A DNA stretch of 64,000 nt from Vulcanimicrobiota bacterium (GCA_003168375.1 PMSI01000001.1:1240001-1304000), one strand, 5' to 3'; positions 1 to 8,128 are shown, numbered from the stretch's first letter. Translations and numbers: made by a program. The notes: generated from the letters alone by a model not told the origin.

Positions 1-238
1 GCAAGAACGCGAACGGGAACACGTCCCACTTCGAGATGATTCCGACCGGTATCCAGATCGCTTGGACCAGGATGGCGAGCCCGAGCGCGAGCGGCGCCCC
101 GGTCCAGTCGGCGACGCGCTTACAAAAGCGCTCGACGGGGCTGAGGCTGTCCATGTGTTCCTGGTTGACGTCGTGGACCAGCGGGTGTTCGGTGACATCG
201 GAAACCGGCGCGGCCGGGACGGCGGGCGCTGCATTCAT
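1..238 (-). CDS. Membrane protein, DUF1003-like, 3' part cut by the window edge
   Basis: The first 79 codons of a reverse-strand gene are visible, starting at an ATG at 238. The N-terminus is polar and proline/alanine-rich. It is followed by a stretch reading LSPVERFCKRVADWTGAP and then by the first membrane segment (LALGLAILVQAIWIPVGII). A polar leader, a helix with 'ERF..RVADW', and then closely spaced membrane helices resemble DUF1003 membrane proteins, but the diagnostic second half lies outside the window. It is divergent from coaE with 21 bases between the two start codons, so the two share a promoter region. The family call is an inference of moderate strength; the coding call is stronger. 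Confidence 0.55.
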   Translation of the reverse strand, partial: MNAAPAVPAAPVSDVTEHPLVHDVNQEHMDSLSPVERFCKRVADWTGAPLALGLAILVQAIWIPVGIISKWDVFPFAFL

Positions 239-259
239 GCCCCGAGTATACTACGGCCG

Positions 260-874
260 ATGGCGAAGCTCAGGGTCGGGCTCACCGGCGGGATCGGCTC
301 GGGCAAGAGCGCGGTGGCGGCCGCGTTCGCGAAGCGGGGCGCTACCGTGATCGACGCCGACGTCCTGGCCCGCGAGGTCGTCGCACCGCGGTCCGAGGGG
401 CTAGGTGAGATCGCCGCGCTGTGGCCGCAGGCGATCCGCCCCGACGGCGCGCTCGACCGGCCGGCGATGGCGCGGATCGTCTTCAGCGACGAGGCGGCGC
501 GCGCCCAGCTCAACGCGATCACCCATCCCCGCGTCCGCGCCCGGGCCGCCGCGCTCGAGGCTGCCGCCCCGGACGGGCTGATCGTGCACGTGATCCCGCT
601 GCTGTTCGAAGGCGACGCCTGGCGCGGCTTCGAGAAGACCGTCCTGGTGATCGCGCCCGCCGAGGCGCGCATCGTCCGCGTGATCGCCCGCGACGCGACG
701 GAGCGTGCGGCGGTCGAACGGCGGATGGCCGCCCAGATCGATCCGGAGCTGGCGCGCACGCGCGCCGACTTCGTCATCGAGAACGACGGTGATCTCGAAG
801 CCCTGCGCGAAAGGACCATGCGCTGCTACGACGCGCTGCTGCGCGACCTCGAGGCCAAGGAGGATTCGGCGTGA
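260..874 (+). CDS. coaE: Dephospho-CoA kinase
   Basis: The protein phosphorylates dephospho-CoA at the ribose 3'-OH with ATP, the last step of coenzyme A synthesis in the cytosol. It is 204 residues long, typical for CoaE. It opens with the Walker A loop GGIGSGKS at residues 10-17, followed by the family motif VIDADVLAREV and the ITHPRVR segment of the substrate lid. The ATG at 260 is used because it directly precedes the conserved KLRVGLTGGIGSGKS start; longer in-frame readings only add unrelated sequence. Its stop overlaps the GTG start of the next gene by four bases, so the two are probably translationally coupled. Confidence 0.95.
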   Translation: MAKLRVGLTGGIGSGKSAVAAAFAKRGATVIDADVLAREVVAPRSEGLGEIAALWPQAIRPDGALDRPAMARIVFSDEAARAQLNAITHPRVRARAAALEAAAPDGLIVHVIPLLFEGDAWRGFEKTVLVIAPAEARIVRVIARDATERAAVERRMAAQIDPELARTRADFVIENDGDLEALRERTMRCYDALLRDLEAKEDSA

Positions 875-1728
875 CGACTGCCCCCGCTCCGAAACCGCTC
901 GCGTTCGACGCGCTGCTCTCCCGGTCGTGGGCGCTCTTCAAGGGCAACTGGATCGTCGCGCTGCCGCCGTTCATCGCGGCGGCCGCCGCCATGGTCGTCC
1001 TGATCGTCCTCGTGATCGTCTGCGTCACCGCCGCGATCGCGCACGGCAACCCGGAGCATTGGTCCGGCGGGTTCATCGCCACGCTCGTCGGAGCGTACCT
1101 GCTCTTTATCGTCTTCGTGATCGTTGCCACCCTCTGGGCCAGCGTCGCGATGTACGGGATGGCGGACGCCGCGTGGGAGCGAGGCGTCGCGACGCTGGGC
1201 GACGGTATGGCCGCGTTCGGCGCGCGCGCCGGCGCGACGTTCGTGGCGAGCATCGGCTACTTCGGGCTGGCGATCTTGGCGCTGATCTTGCTCCTGCCGA
1301 CGCTCGGGCTCTCGGTCCTGGTGCTCCCGTTCGCGACGATGTACGCGCTGCCCGCGGTCGTGTCGGGCGGGCGCGGCGGCTTTGAAGCGATCGGCGAATC
1401 GTTCCATCTGGTGCGTGACTTCTTCGGACCCTCGGCGATCGTCTATCTCGTCCTGTACGCGATCGCGTACGGGATCAGCCTGCTGATGATCTGCGCGATC
1501 ATACCGCTGGAGTTCGCGACGATCCCGCTGAGTTCGGACACGACGTTCCGCATGCCGTCGATCCCGCTGCTCGGCTTCAGCGGCGCGCTGTACGTCGTGA
1601 CGGTCGTCGCCCTGATCGCATACAACGGCTTCCACACGATCGCGCTGGTCGGGATGTACCGCGATCTGATCGCGCAGCCGAGCCGCCGGGCGCTCCCGCC
1701 TGCCGGCGGAGCGATGCTCCAGCCCTAG
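871..1728 (+). CDS. Multi-pass membrane protein of unknown function
   Basis: This 285-residue protein has a GTG start overlapping the coaE stop. It has a short cytosolic N-terminus (residues 1-30) and then about six hydrophobic segments: near residues 30-55, 70-95, 120-150, 150-165, 185-215 and 230-255. The pattern 'LLSRSWALFKGNWIVALPP' followed by a helix-rich membrane domain resembles integral-membrane proteins annotated as glycerophosphodiester phosphodiesterase membrane-domain-like or DUF975-like. There is no enzymatic motif. Coupling to coaE suggests co-expression, not a shared pathway. I would not assign a function. Confidence 0.8.
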   Translation: MTTAPAPKPLAFDALLSRSWALFKGNWIVALPPFIAAAAAMVVLIVLVIVCVTAAIAHGNPEHWSGGFIATLVGAYLLFIVFVIVATLWASVAMYGMADAAWERGVATLGDGMAAFGARAGATFVASIGYFGLAILALILLLPTLGLSVLVLPFATMYALPAVVSGGRGGFEAIGESFHLVRDFFGPSAIVYLVLYAIAYGISLLMICAIIPLEFATIPLSSDTTFRMPSIPLLGFSGALYVVTVVALIAYNGFHTIALVGMYRDLIAQPSRRALPPAGGAMLQP

Positions 1729-1773
1729 CCCGGGCAGCAACGGTCCCCGGGGGTAACGCAGAAGCCGAGCGGA

Positions 1774-2496
1774 CTACGGTGGCGGGCTGGGGGCGTTTTC
1801 GAAGGCCGGTGCGCTGCGGCCCACGTCGAAAACGCGTTCGTCGCCGATCGCGTCCAAGAACCCGCGCACGACGAAGGTTCCGGTCGTGCGCAGGCCGAGC
1901 GCGCGCGAGAGGCGGATCGTGCCGGTCCCGTCGCGCAGGCGCGGCGTCCCGCCGTCGACGTACGGTTCGCCGGCGATGGTGATCACCGTGCCGGGCTTCG
2001 TCGAGAGCGCTTTCGCGATCGTGTCGGGCGGTTCGAACGCGATCGGTTTGTCGACGACGATACCGAAGTTGGTGCCGAGCATCGCGACGCGCACGGTGTA
2101 GCGGCCGGGCGCGAGCGCGCGCCGGTCGTCGGTCGTCGAGTCGACGATCTCCTGGGCCAGGCGCAGCAGTCCCGGCGGCACGTCGAGCTGGCGGGTGATC
2201 GGGATCGGCTTGTGCCCGGTGACCGACGACCACACCGGTGCGTCGTCGCGCAGCACGTCGACGCGGAAGAGATCGGCGGTCGGAAAGCGCAGCCGGACGA
2301 TGTGGTTCGTCGCGTTGTGGAGGGCGATCGCGACGGTGAACGGCGCGAGCAGCGCGGTGCCTTCGCGTTCCAGCGTGACGTCCGCCCACACACCGTGCGG
2401 GGAGGCCGAGGGCGCCGGTCGCGCTGGCGAGGACGGCGAAGGCCGCGCGGTCGCGACGGCGGCCAGTGAGGCCGCAAACAGCTCAGCGCGCGTCAC
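1774..2496 (-). CDS. Exported BsuPI-domain protein
   Basis: This 240-residue protein starts at GTG 2496 with a hydrophobic export-like leader (LFAASLAAVATA) followed by a Ser/Pro-rich linker. Residues 40-110 read as a BsuPI (intracellular proteinase inhibitor) beta-sandwich: 'ALHNATNHIVRLRFPTADLF', then 'DDAPVWS' and a proline/glycine turn. The domain is named after a Bacillus subtilis inhibitor, but most members have no tested activity. The C-terminal 80 residues contain a second small beta-rich region ending in PSPPP. It lies downstream of the deacylase gene on the same strand, with about 140 bases containing a repeat between them. Inhibition of a protease is not shown. Confidence 0.7.
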   Translation of the reverse strand: MTRAELFAASLAAVATARPSPSSPARPAPSASPHGVWADVTLEREGTALLAPFTVAIALHNATNHIVRLRFPTADLFRVDVLRDDAPVWSSVTGHKPIPITRQLDVPPGLLRLAQEIVDSTTDDRRALAPGRYTVRVAMLGTNFGIVVDKPIAFEPPDTIAKALSTKPGTVITIAGEPYVDGGTPRLRDGTGTIRLSRALGLRTTGTFVVRGFLDAIGDERVFDVGRSAPAFENAPSPPP

Positions 2497-2614
2497 GGGA
2501 CGTGCCGGGCTCGACGAACGGGGTTCCGGCGAAACGGGAAGGCTCGTGGCTGCACCAGAGTGATCGTCTTGTGCGCCACGCGCAGAAGTCCGCCCGGCTC
2601 ACCGGGGTTCACCA

Positions 2615-2656
2615 TGTCATCCTGACCCGTCGACAAGCTCACGATGACGTCGACGG
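2615..2656. repeat. CTTGTCGAAGG-family palindromic repeat, long form (copy 1)
   Basis: This copy reads TGTCATCCTGACCCGTCGAC, then AAGCTCACGATGACGTCGAC. Its outer arms GTCATC/GATGAC pair, so it can form a hairpin. It is the leftmost of at least 13 loci of the family in the window and is slightly diverged. It overlaps the last codons and stop of the deacylase gene, whose C-terminal residues GPSTSS are encoded by the repeat. Confidence 0.8.
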
Positions 2657-4246
2657 GCCGCGGCGCAGCACGCGGCCGGGGCGAGCGCCGGTGACGGCCC
2701 CCTCGCGGACGACCGCGAATCCGTTGACGTAGACGTCGCGGATACCGTCCGGCGGCACGAACGGGTTCTCGTACGTCGCGCGGTCGACCACGTGCTCGTC
2801 GTCGAACACGACCAGATCGGCGCACATCCCCAGCGCGACCTGACCGCGCCCGCGCAGCCCGAACTGCTGCGCCGGCAGCGAGGTCATGCGGCGTACGGCC
2901 TCCGCCGTCTCGAAGACATGCCGCTGCCGGACGTAGCGGCCGAAGACGCGGGGAAACGTTCCGAACGTGCGCGGGTGGGGCACGCCGCGGGCGGTGATCC
3001 CCGAGAAGGCGCGCGCCGACGCGTCGCTCCCGACGGAGCAGAAGCTCGCGCTGAACACCGCTGCGACGTCGTCCTCGCTCATCGAGAAGAAAGCCGAATC
3101 GACGCGCAGCTCTTCTTCGACGAGCAGCCGGATCACCGCGCGCGGCGGCGTCGTCGACCAGCGCCGCGCGATCGCATCGATGCGCATCCCGGCGAGCTCG
3201 GCGTTGCGCTCGCTCGACACGCCGGTGACCAGGATCGTGTCCCAGCCGTCGCCACCGAACTTCGGATCGCGCGCCAGCTCCACCGCGAGCGCCGCGGCGG
3301 CCGCCTGTTCGGGATCGCGCAGGCGTACGAGCGCGGCTTCGTCGCCGCCGTCGCGCACGCTCTTCGGCAGTACCGTCGCAAGCTCGGTCCACGACGCGAC
3401 GTAGGGATAGGCATCGCAGGCGACCGCGATGCCGCGCGTGCGCGCGCGATCGATCGCGGCGAGCGTCCGGTGCACTTTGCCCCAGTTCTTCGTGCCGGCG
3501 GCTTTATGGTGCGAACACTGCACGGCGACCTCCGCGCGTTCACCCACCGCGAGCGCCTCCGCGATCGCATCCTCCGCCGCATCGCCTTCGTCGCGAACGT
3601 GCGATGCATACAGCGGCGCGCCGGCATCACGCGCGGCGCTCGCGCACGCGACGAGCTCGGCGAGATCGGCATAGCGCCCCGGTTCGTAGATCAACCCGCT
3701 CGATACGCCGAGTGCGCCCTCCTCGATCGCGCCGCGAATCAGGCGGTTCTGGGCGTCCAGCTCCTCGCGCTCGAGTCGCCGCGCGTCGGGACCGGCGATG
3801 CACAGCCGCGTCGTGCCCAGACCGACCAGCGAAGCGACGTTCAGTGCGACGCCTTCGCGCTCGACCAGCGTGAAGAACGCGTCGAACGACGTCCATTGCA
3901 CGTCGAGCCGGTAGTCCGCGGCGTCGCGGCGTTTCTTCGCCAGCGCGGCCGCGTACAGCGGCGCGACCGAGGTGCCGCAGTTGCCGCCGATCTCGGTGGT
4001 GACGCCTTGGAGAATCTTCCCCTCGCAGCGCGGGTTCACGAGCCACAACTCGTCGCTATGCGAGTGCACGTCGATGAAACCGGGCGCGAGCGCGAGCCCG
4101 TCGCAGGGGACGCGTTCGCGCGCATCGCGGTCGGAAAGATCTCCGATCGCGACGATCTTTCCGTCGGCGACGGCGATGTCCGTGGTGTATGGCGTCCCGC
4201 CCAGGCCGTCGTAGACCCGCGGGCGCTCGAAGATCGTCCCGAGCAG
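2639..4246 (-). CDS. N-acyl-D-amino-acid deacylase (D-aminoacylase)
   Basis: This is a zinc amidohydrolase expected to remove acyl groups from N-acyl-D-amino acids. The landmarks follow the family order: the HSHSD metal motif after 'APGFID', the GGNCGTS segment with the zinc-binding cysteine, YASHVRDEGD, QCSHHKAAG, CDAYPY and a late GSDAS. The total is about 535 residues, the family norm. The first ATG, GTG or TTG in frame falls at the metal motif itself, yet reading continues upstream with good homology (TIFERPRVYDGLGG) to an in-frame TAA at 4252-4250. The best start is therefore a rare CTG at 4246 with a purine-rich GGAAGCTAGG stretch before it. A repeat encodes the final residues. Confidence 0.85.
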   Translation of the reverse strand: MLGTIFERPRVYDGLGGTPYTTDIAVADGKIVAIGDLSDRDARERVPCDGLALAPGFIDVHSHSDELWLVNPRCEGKILQGVTTEIGGNCGTSVAPLYAAALAKKRRDAADYRLDVQWTSFDAFFTLVEREGVALNVASLVGLGTTRLCIAGPDARRLEREELDAQNRLIRGAIEEGALGVSSGLIYEPGRYADLAELVACASAARDAGAPLYASHVRDEGDAAEDAIAEALAVGERAEVAVQCSHHKAAGTKNWGKVHRTLAAIDRARTRGIAVACDAYPYVASWTELATVLPKSVRDGGDEAALVRLRDPEQAAAAALAVELARDPKFGGDGWDTILVTGVSSERNAELAGMRIDAIARRWSTTPPRAVIRLLVEEELRVDSAFFSMSEDDVAAVFSASFCSVGSDASARAFSGITARGVPHPRTFGTFPRVFGRYVRQRHVFETAEAVRRMTSLPAQQFGLRGRGQVALGMCADLVVFDDEHVVDRATYENPFVPPDGIRDVYVNGFAVVREGAVTGARPGRVLRRGPSTSS

Positions 4247-4315
4247 CGTTTAACCTAGCTTCCGCCGGGTACAGGACAGGCGGTGGGCCGACAGCTCAGG
4301 GGGACTATTTCCAAC

Positions 4316-4546
4316 ATGGCGACCAACGACAACGTGACGACGACGACGGGCGGCGGAATGAGCGTTCGCGAGGCCGGGAAGCGCGGCGGCGATCGGGTCA
4401 AGGCGAAGTATGGGTCCGAGTTCTACGAAGCCATCGGGCGCAAAGGCGGCGAGGCGACGAAGAGCAAGTACGGTCCGTCGTTCTATGAGGAGATCGGCGC
4501 CAAAGGCGGGCAGAAGCTGAAGCGCACGACGAAAACGGCTGGGTGA
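4316..4546 (+). CDS. KGG-repeat stress protein (short paralogue)
   Basis: This 76-residue, highly charged protein is built from tandem units of about 20 residues with the pattern YG..FYE.IG.KGG, the stress-induced KGG family (con-10/GsiB-like). Two full units follow an N-terminal MSVREAGKRGG. Family members are hydrophilic proteins that accumulate under desiccation, starvation or general stress. A molecular role in protecting or binding DNA has been suggested, but nothing here shows it. The ATG at 4316 is preceded by AGGGGG 13 bases upstream. It is followed after three bases by a longer paralogue, so the two form one unit. It is divergent from the deacylase gene. Confidence 0.85.
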   Translation: MATNDNVTTTTGGGMSVREAGKRGGDRVKAKYGSEFYEAIGRKGGEATKSKYGPSFYEEIGAKGGQKLKRTTKTAG

Positions 4547-4549
4547 CGC

Positions 4550-4879
4550 ATGGCCGACCCCAAGAAGGCCGCACCGAAGGTGCGGACGGAAAAAGTCGAT
4601 GGCGAGATGTCGGTTCGCGAAGCCGGTAAAAAAGGCGGCGACACCGTTCGTGATCGGTACGGCTCGGGGTTCTACGAAGAGATCGGGCGCAAGGGTGGTC
4701 AGGCGACGCGCGAGCGGCACGGGGCCGAGTTTTACGAAGCGATCGGCCAAAAAGGCGGCAGGGTCGTGAAGGAAAAATATGGCGCGAATTTCTACGAGCA
4801 GATCGGACACAAGGGCGGTCAGAAGGTCAAGAAATTGATCGCCGAAGCGAAGAAGAACGCGCAGCCCGACGAGACGTAG
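4550..4879 (+). CDS. KGG-repeat stress protein (long paralogue)
   Basis: This 109-residue paralogue of the preceding gene has four KGG units (VREAGKKGG, FYEEIGRKGG, FYEAIGQKGG, FYEQIGHKGG) separated by [DE][RK].G linkers, and a lysine-rich tail ending in AKKNAQPDET. The repeats are nearly identical at protein level but differ in codons, which suggests old internal duplication kept by selection. It was probably produced by duplication of its neighbour with unit expansion. It is hydrophilic, has no signal peptide and is probably cytosolic. No terminator with a U-run is obvious after it. Confidence 0.85.
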   Translation: MADPKKAAPKVRTEKVDGEMSVREAGKKGGDTVRDRYGSGFYEEIGRKGGQATRERHGAEFYEAIGQKGGRVVKEKYGANFYEQIGHKGGQKVKKLIAEAKKNAQPDET

Positions 4880-4896
4880 CGGCCGGCAGCAGGACA

Positions 4897-5049
4897 TTAA
4901 CCGCATGCGCCCCCACGAACCAGCCGGCGAAACTCGGCATGGATCGTTCGCGAGTCCGCGGATCCCTCGGCAGTGAGCGCCAACACCAGACCGTGCGGAG
5001 TCGTCCAAGCGACGCCGCGCGGTTTTGCTTTTCCACCGATCGCGTACAC
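4897..5049 (-). CDS. Possible 50-residue protein after lptC
   Basis: After the lptC stop codon the same frame stays open for another 60 codons to a TAA at 4897. The only plausible start inside it is GTG 5049, giving a product that begins MYAIGGKAKPRGVAWTTPHG and ends VRGGACG. It reads like a small folded protein rather than random GC-rich sequence (balanced Ala/Gly/Leu, a TPHGLVLALTAEG core). However, no strong ribosome site is present and I do not recognise the family. It could also be the detached C-terminus of a longer ancestral protein. Confidence 0.25.
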   Translation of the reverse strand: MYAIGGKAKPRGVAWTTPHGLVLALTAEGSADSRTIHAEFRRLVRGGACG

Positions 5050-5076
5050 GGACCGGCAGCCGGCCTCCGCGACGTC

Positions 5077-5613
5077 TCACGATTTCGTCCCCTCGATCGG
5101 ACCCAGCGTTACGTCACCCGTACGAAAGTTCACCGTCGCCTTGGCGACGATGATCCTCGCCGTCCCCTCGGTGATCGTCGCGGTGTGATTGAGGTCGAGC
5201 AAGTGCGTGCCGCCGTTGTAGTGCGCGCCAATCGTCTGGAACGTCCTCGTGCGCCCCGGACCTTCGTCTACCGTGAACGTTACCGGTCCTGCGATCGCAA
5301 GGTCGTTGGTCAGCGTGTTCACGGTCACGCCGTCGGCCTTCATCAGCACGTCGGGCTTGTTGACGCGGTGAATCCGCCCGTCGCGCACGTGTGCGATCGT
5401 CGCGTTGAGGCCATCGGGGCTCATCGTCACGGTGTCGAAGTCGAGCGACCACGAACGGCGGTCGATCCGCTTGCCGTGAATGCTTCCCCACCGCATTTTG
5501 TTGGGCGCGGCGAACGGCGCGACTTTGATGTCGCTGCCGGCGCGGCCGATCTCGAATCCGACCCAGGCCAGGAATACCAGCAGCGCGATCGCCGCCGGCA
5601 CGCGCCAATTCAC
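5077..5613 (-). CDS. lptC: LptC-like lipopolysaccharide export protein
   Basis: LptC is the single-span periplasmic protein that receives lipopolysaccharide from LptB2FG and passes it to the LptA bridge. The 178-residue product starts with a membrane anchor (VPAAIALLVFLAWVGFEIG, residues 4-22). A periplasmic domain made of short beta strands follows, with the alternating pattern and the 'W.L.FDT...S.DG' and 'TLTNDLAIAGPVTFTV' segments seen in LptC/OstA-like folds. The GTG start at 5613 overlaps the lnt stop (GTGA), so it is coupled to lnt. lptD and an lptF/G permease lie further upstream on the same strand. The assignment rests on fold pattern, anchor and context, since LptC is poorly conserved in sequence. 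Confidence 0.7.
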   Translation of the reverse strand: MNWRVPAAIALLVFLAWVGFEIGRAGSDIKVAPFAAPNKMRWGSIHGKRIDRRSWSLDFDTVTMSPDGLNATIAHVRDGRIHRVNKPDVLMKADGVTVNTLTNDLAIAGPVTFTVDEGPGRTRTFQTIGAHYNGGTHLLDLNHTATITEGTARIIVAKATVNFRTGDVTLGPIEGTKS

Positions 5614-7037
5614 GTGCGCCTCATTCGCAGCGCGAACGGCAGGACGACGATCAGCGCCATCGCGAGCCCGATCGGGATCGGTCCGAGCCGGGCGTACGGC
5701 CCCGGCGCGGGCGCGCCGACGTCGCCGACGACGACCGTCGCCACGTTCAGCACGGTGCGCTGCGTCCACGTTCCGTCGGGCGCGACGATCCCGCTGATCC
5801 CGGTCGCGGCGGAGCGCAGCACCCAGCGCCCCGTCTCGACCGCGCGCAACGTCGCGGCCTGCGCGTGCTCGTACGGACCTTCGGTCGTGCCGAACCACGC
5901 GTCGTCGGTCGCGATCAAGAACAGCGACGGATTGTCGCGCAAGCGGCCGTGCGCGATATCGCCGAAGAACGACTCCCAGCAGATGAGCGCCGTCACCCCG
6001 TCGTACGTCTCGATCGCGTTGTGCCCCGGGGTGAAGCGGCCGATGAGATCGGCGTACGGAAGTCTGCGCAGCCAGGCCGGACCGGGCACGTGCTCCGCGA
6101 ACGGAACGAGCTGCTCCTTGATGTAGAGCGCCGCGATGTCTCTGCGGTTCACGCGTGGATCGAAGATCAGCAGCGCGTTCTCGAGCCGCGTCCCGTCGTC
6201 CCAGAAACCGCCGGTGTAGAGGGTCGTGCCGAGGTCGGCGGCGAGCTTCGCGAAGCGCGCGCGCAGCTCCGGCGCTCGCAGCAAGTCGGTCGTGATGACC
6301 GTCTCCGGCCACAGGATCAGCGACGGATGCTGCGCGCGCAGCGGAAGCGTCATCGCAGTGTAGCGCTGCAGCGAGAGCGCGAGCCCCGTGTCGCTCTGCT
6401 TGATGCTCTGCGCGATCCCGCCTTGCACGGCAGCGACTCGCTTCGTCGGCGGCGCGTAGTGCCGCGCCGGCCAGACGGCGTACGCGAGCGCGGTGCCGAG
6501 TGCGACGCCGACCCAGATCGCCAGCATCGTGCGGGCCCGCCGCGCGTCCCGCGGGGCCTGCAGCCACCAGCCCAGCGCGGCACCGAGCAGGACCGTCACG
6601 AACGTCAAGCCGTAGCCGCCGGCGAACGCCGCGAGCGGACGCAAGGGCGAGTCGACCATCGCGACACCGAGCTGCTCGATCGGGACGCCGAGCACCGTGC
6701 TCGAGCGCACCTGTTCGGCGAGCGCGAACGCGGCGGCGGCGACGAACGGAACGGCGCGCGCGTCGCAGCGGCGCGCCGCGAGCGACGTCGCGTACGCGGC
6801 GAACGCGAACGCGAGCGCTTCGGCGAGGGCGGGGCCGAGATCGAGAATCGGCGCCGCCGGTCCGACGAGCGCACCGGCGGTCTCACCGAACCACGCGAAG
6901 CCGAGCGTGAAGAACAGGAGCCCGCTCGCGTAGCCGACGATCGCGGCCGTGCGTGGTGCCAGGCTGCTCCAAGAATAGACCAAACCGGCGAATGCGAACG
7001 GTGCGATCCACCACCACGTTGCAAGCGGGAAGGCCAA
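5610..7037 (-). CDS. lnt: Apolipoprotein N-acyltransferase
   Basis: Lnt adds the third acyl chain to the N-terminal cysteine of outer-membrane lipoproteins. The 475-residue protein has an N-terminal half of about six membrane helices and a C-terminal periplasmic nitrilase domain. The Glu-Lys-Cys triad is visible in order: E in LILWPETVITTD, K in ALYIKEQLVPF and C in ALICWESFFGD. A last membrane helix closes the protein. The conventional start is TTG 7037. The reading frame stays open upstream with a plausible continuation of the first helix, so a CTG at 7100 is an alternative. The gene is divergent from the lipoprotein gene at 7102, and their start regions nearly touch. Confidence 0.92.
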   Translation of the reverse strand: MAFPLATWWWIAPFAFAGLVYSWSSLAPRTAAIVGYASGLLFFTLGFAWFGETAGALVGPAAPILDLGPALAEALAFAFAAYATSLAARRCDARAVPFVAAAAFALAEQVRSSTVLGVPIEQLGVAMVDSPLRPLAAFAGGYGLTFVTVLLGAALGWWLQAPRDARRARTMLAIWVGVALGTALAYAVWPARHYAPPTKRVAAVQGGIAQSIKQSDTGLALSLQRYTAMTLPLRAQHPSLILWPETVITTDLLRAPELRARFAKLAADLGTTLYTGGFWDDGTRLENALLIFDPRVNRRDIAALYIKEQLVPFAEHVPGPAWLRRLPYADLIGRFTPGHNAIETYDGVTALICWESFFGDIAHGRLRDNPSLFLIATDDAWFGTTEGPYEHAQAATLRAVETGRWVLRSAATGISGIVAPDGTWTQRTVLNVATVVVGDVGAPAPGPYARLGPIPIGLAMALIVVLPFALRMRRT

Positions 7038-7101
7038 ATGCAGCCCCAGCGCGCAGAGAAGCGCGACGGCCGTGCTGCGAACGGTCGCGGAGGAGATCAG
7101 G

Positions 7102-7899
7102 GTGCGTCGGCTCGTTACTGCCGTGGTCGTTGCGGCGATGTTGGTGCTCTCAGGTTGCGGACGTCAGGTAACCGGGTTGAACGTTCCGAGTGGTGTGGCG
7201 GGCGTCGCGCCGGGACAGACCCTGATTCGCTTCGAGACGAACGGTCCGCTCGACTTCGTGAATCTGAGCTATCTGATCGTCCTGAACACGTCCGGGAACA
7301 ACAACCAGCCGTACGCTCAGGGCTTCAACAGCGACTTCAAGAACTGGACGCATTACTTCATCGTCGGCGGCGGAGCGAACTTCGCGAACTCGCCCCAGCT
7401 GAATCAAATCTTTCTGGACCCCACCACCGGCGCGCCGACCCACTACGCCCCGCCGGTCCCGACCGGCTTCATCACGTTCCTTCCGTCGGCCGCGAGCGCG
7501 AACTCGCAGTTCGCCTTCCAGATCACGTTCAACCGCTGCGTGCTCGACGTGCCGCCGCCGTCGACAACCTCGCAGCCCCCGGTCTGCACGAACGGGACGG
7601 GTCCGCCGTTCAGCTTCATCGCGCCGGTCTGGAACATCAGCCTGTTCACGCTCGACCGCACGCTCGCCGCGGTCGACTCGCTCGGCACGAACGGGCCGAA
7701 CGATACGAGCTACAAGTTCTTCATCGACACCACGCAGCCGGTGAACACGAACTTCTTCAAGCCGGCCAGCAACTCGTCGGTCTCGAACCCCTCGGCCTCG
7801 ATCGTCGGGATCGAGGTGCTGAGCGCGCCGTCCACCAACGCGCCGAGCCCCGGGCCGACGCCGACCGCAACCCCCACCCCGGGCGGGCGCACCGTCTGA
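7102..7899 (+). CDS. Secreted lipoprotein with Pro/Thr-rich tail
   Basis: This 265-residue lipoprotein starts at GTG 7102 with AGGAG eight bases upstream. The signal peptide RRLVTAVVVAAMLVLSGC ends in the lipobox LSGC, which puts the acylated cysteine near residue 19. The mature part is rich in Asn, Phe and Thr with many aromatic beta-strand-like segments (NWTHYFIVGGGANF, ITFLPSAASANSQFAF). It ends in a disordered PSPGPTPTATPTPGG tail. Two cysteines in the middle (CVLDVPPP and PPVCTNG) may form a disulfide. No known domain is recognised. It sits opposite lnt, which is needed to mature such proteins. Confidence 0.75.
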   Translation: MRRLVTAVVVAAMLVLSGCGRQVTGLNVPSGVAGVAPGQTLIRFETNGPLDFVNLSYLIVLNTSGNNNQPYAQGFNSDFKNWTHYFIVGGGANFANSPQLNQIFLDPTTGAPTHYAPPVPTGFITFLPSAASANSQFAFQITFNRCVLDVPPPSTTSQPPVCTNGTGPPFSFIAPVWNISLFTLDRTLAAVDSLGTNGPNDTSYKFFIDTTQPVNTNFFKPASNSSVSNPSASIVGIEVLSAPSTNAPSPGPTPTATPTPGGRTV

Positions 7900-7900
7900 G

Positions 7901-7922
7901 CGCCGCCCGCCGGCGGCGTTAT
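7901..7922 (+). terminator. Intrinsic terminator between convergent genes
   Basis: CGCCGCC and GGCGGCG form a perfect 7-bp stem around a 4-base loop directly after the lipoprotein stop. TTATT follows on the plus strand. The hairpin overlaps the stop codon of the metallothionein gene on the other strand and may serve both directions. Confidence 0.55.
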
Positions 7923-8086
7923 TCAGCGTCGCAGGGCGGGTGGCCGCAGGGGCAGTTCGCTTCCATCTCCTCATCGGTCGAGTCGCGCTTTTCGCAGATC
8001 TCGCTGCAGTACGCCGCGCCTTCGACGCCGCCCTTGACGGTGCAGTTGCACTCCTGGAACTCGCAGGGCTGGGTGTAGGTGTTCAT
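7919..8086 (-). CDS. Metallothionein-like Cys-rich protein
   Basis: This is a 55-residue gene starting at ATG 8086. Its eight cysteines and one histidine follow the order C....CNC, then AAYCSEIC, then CPCGHPPC. This matches the layout of prokaryotic metallothioneins (SmtA/BmtA), where 'YCSEAC' and a C-terminal C.CGH..C cluster bind Zn, Cd or Cu. The spacing of the conserved YCS..C and CGH..C blocks is what decides the call. It lies 42 bases after the lptD stop on the same strand and could be read from that operon. The only odd point is a longer acidic linker (STDEEMEAN) between the two clusters. Confidence 0.8.
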   Translation of the reverse strand: MNTYTQPCEFQECNCTVKGGVEGAAYCSEICEKRDSTDEEMEANCPCGHPPCDAE

Positions 8087-8128
8087 GAGACGGTTGTACC
8101 CGGTGCGAACCGAACCCGCTCCCCAAGC

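Noticed and set aside
2497-2617. A 40-codon minus-strand frame (MVNPGEPGGLLRVAHK...) ending at the BsuPI-gene start
   Set aside because: It starts in a repeat and has no recognisable feature. The GTGA overlap with the next gene is probably chance.
2792-4258. A 488-codon plus-strand open frame opposite the deacylase gene
   Set aside because: It is a shadow: Arg/Ala-rich, without domains, and the minus-strand gene has all deacylase motifs.
5865-8078. A 737-codon open frame on the plus strand
   Set aside because: It runs antisense through lnt and across the lipoprotein gene in another frame. Its composition is Arg-rich low complexity typical of shadow frames in GC-rich DNA, and the overlapping genes have clear motifs.
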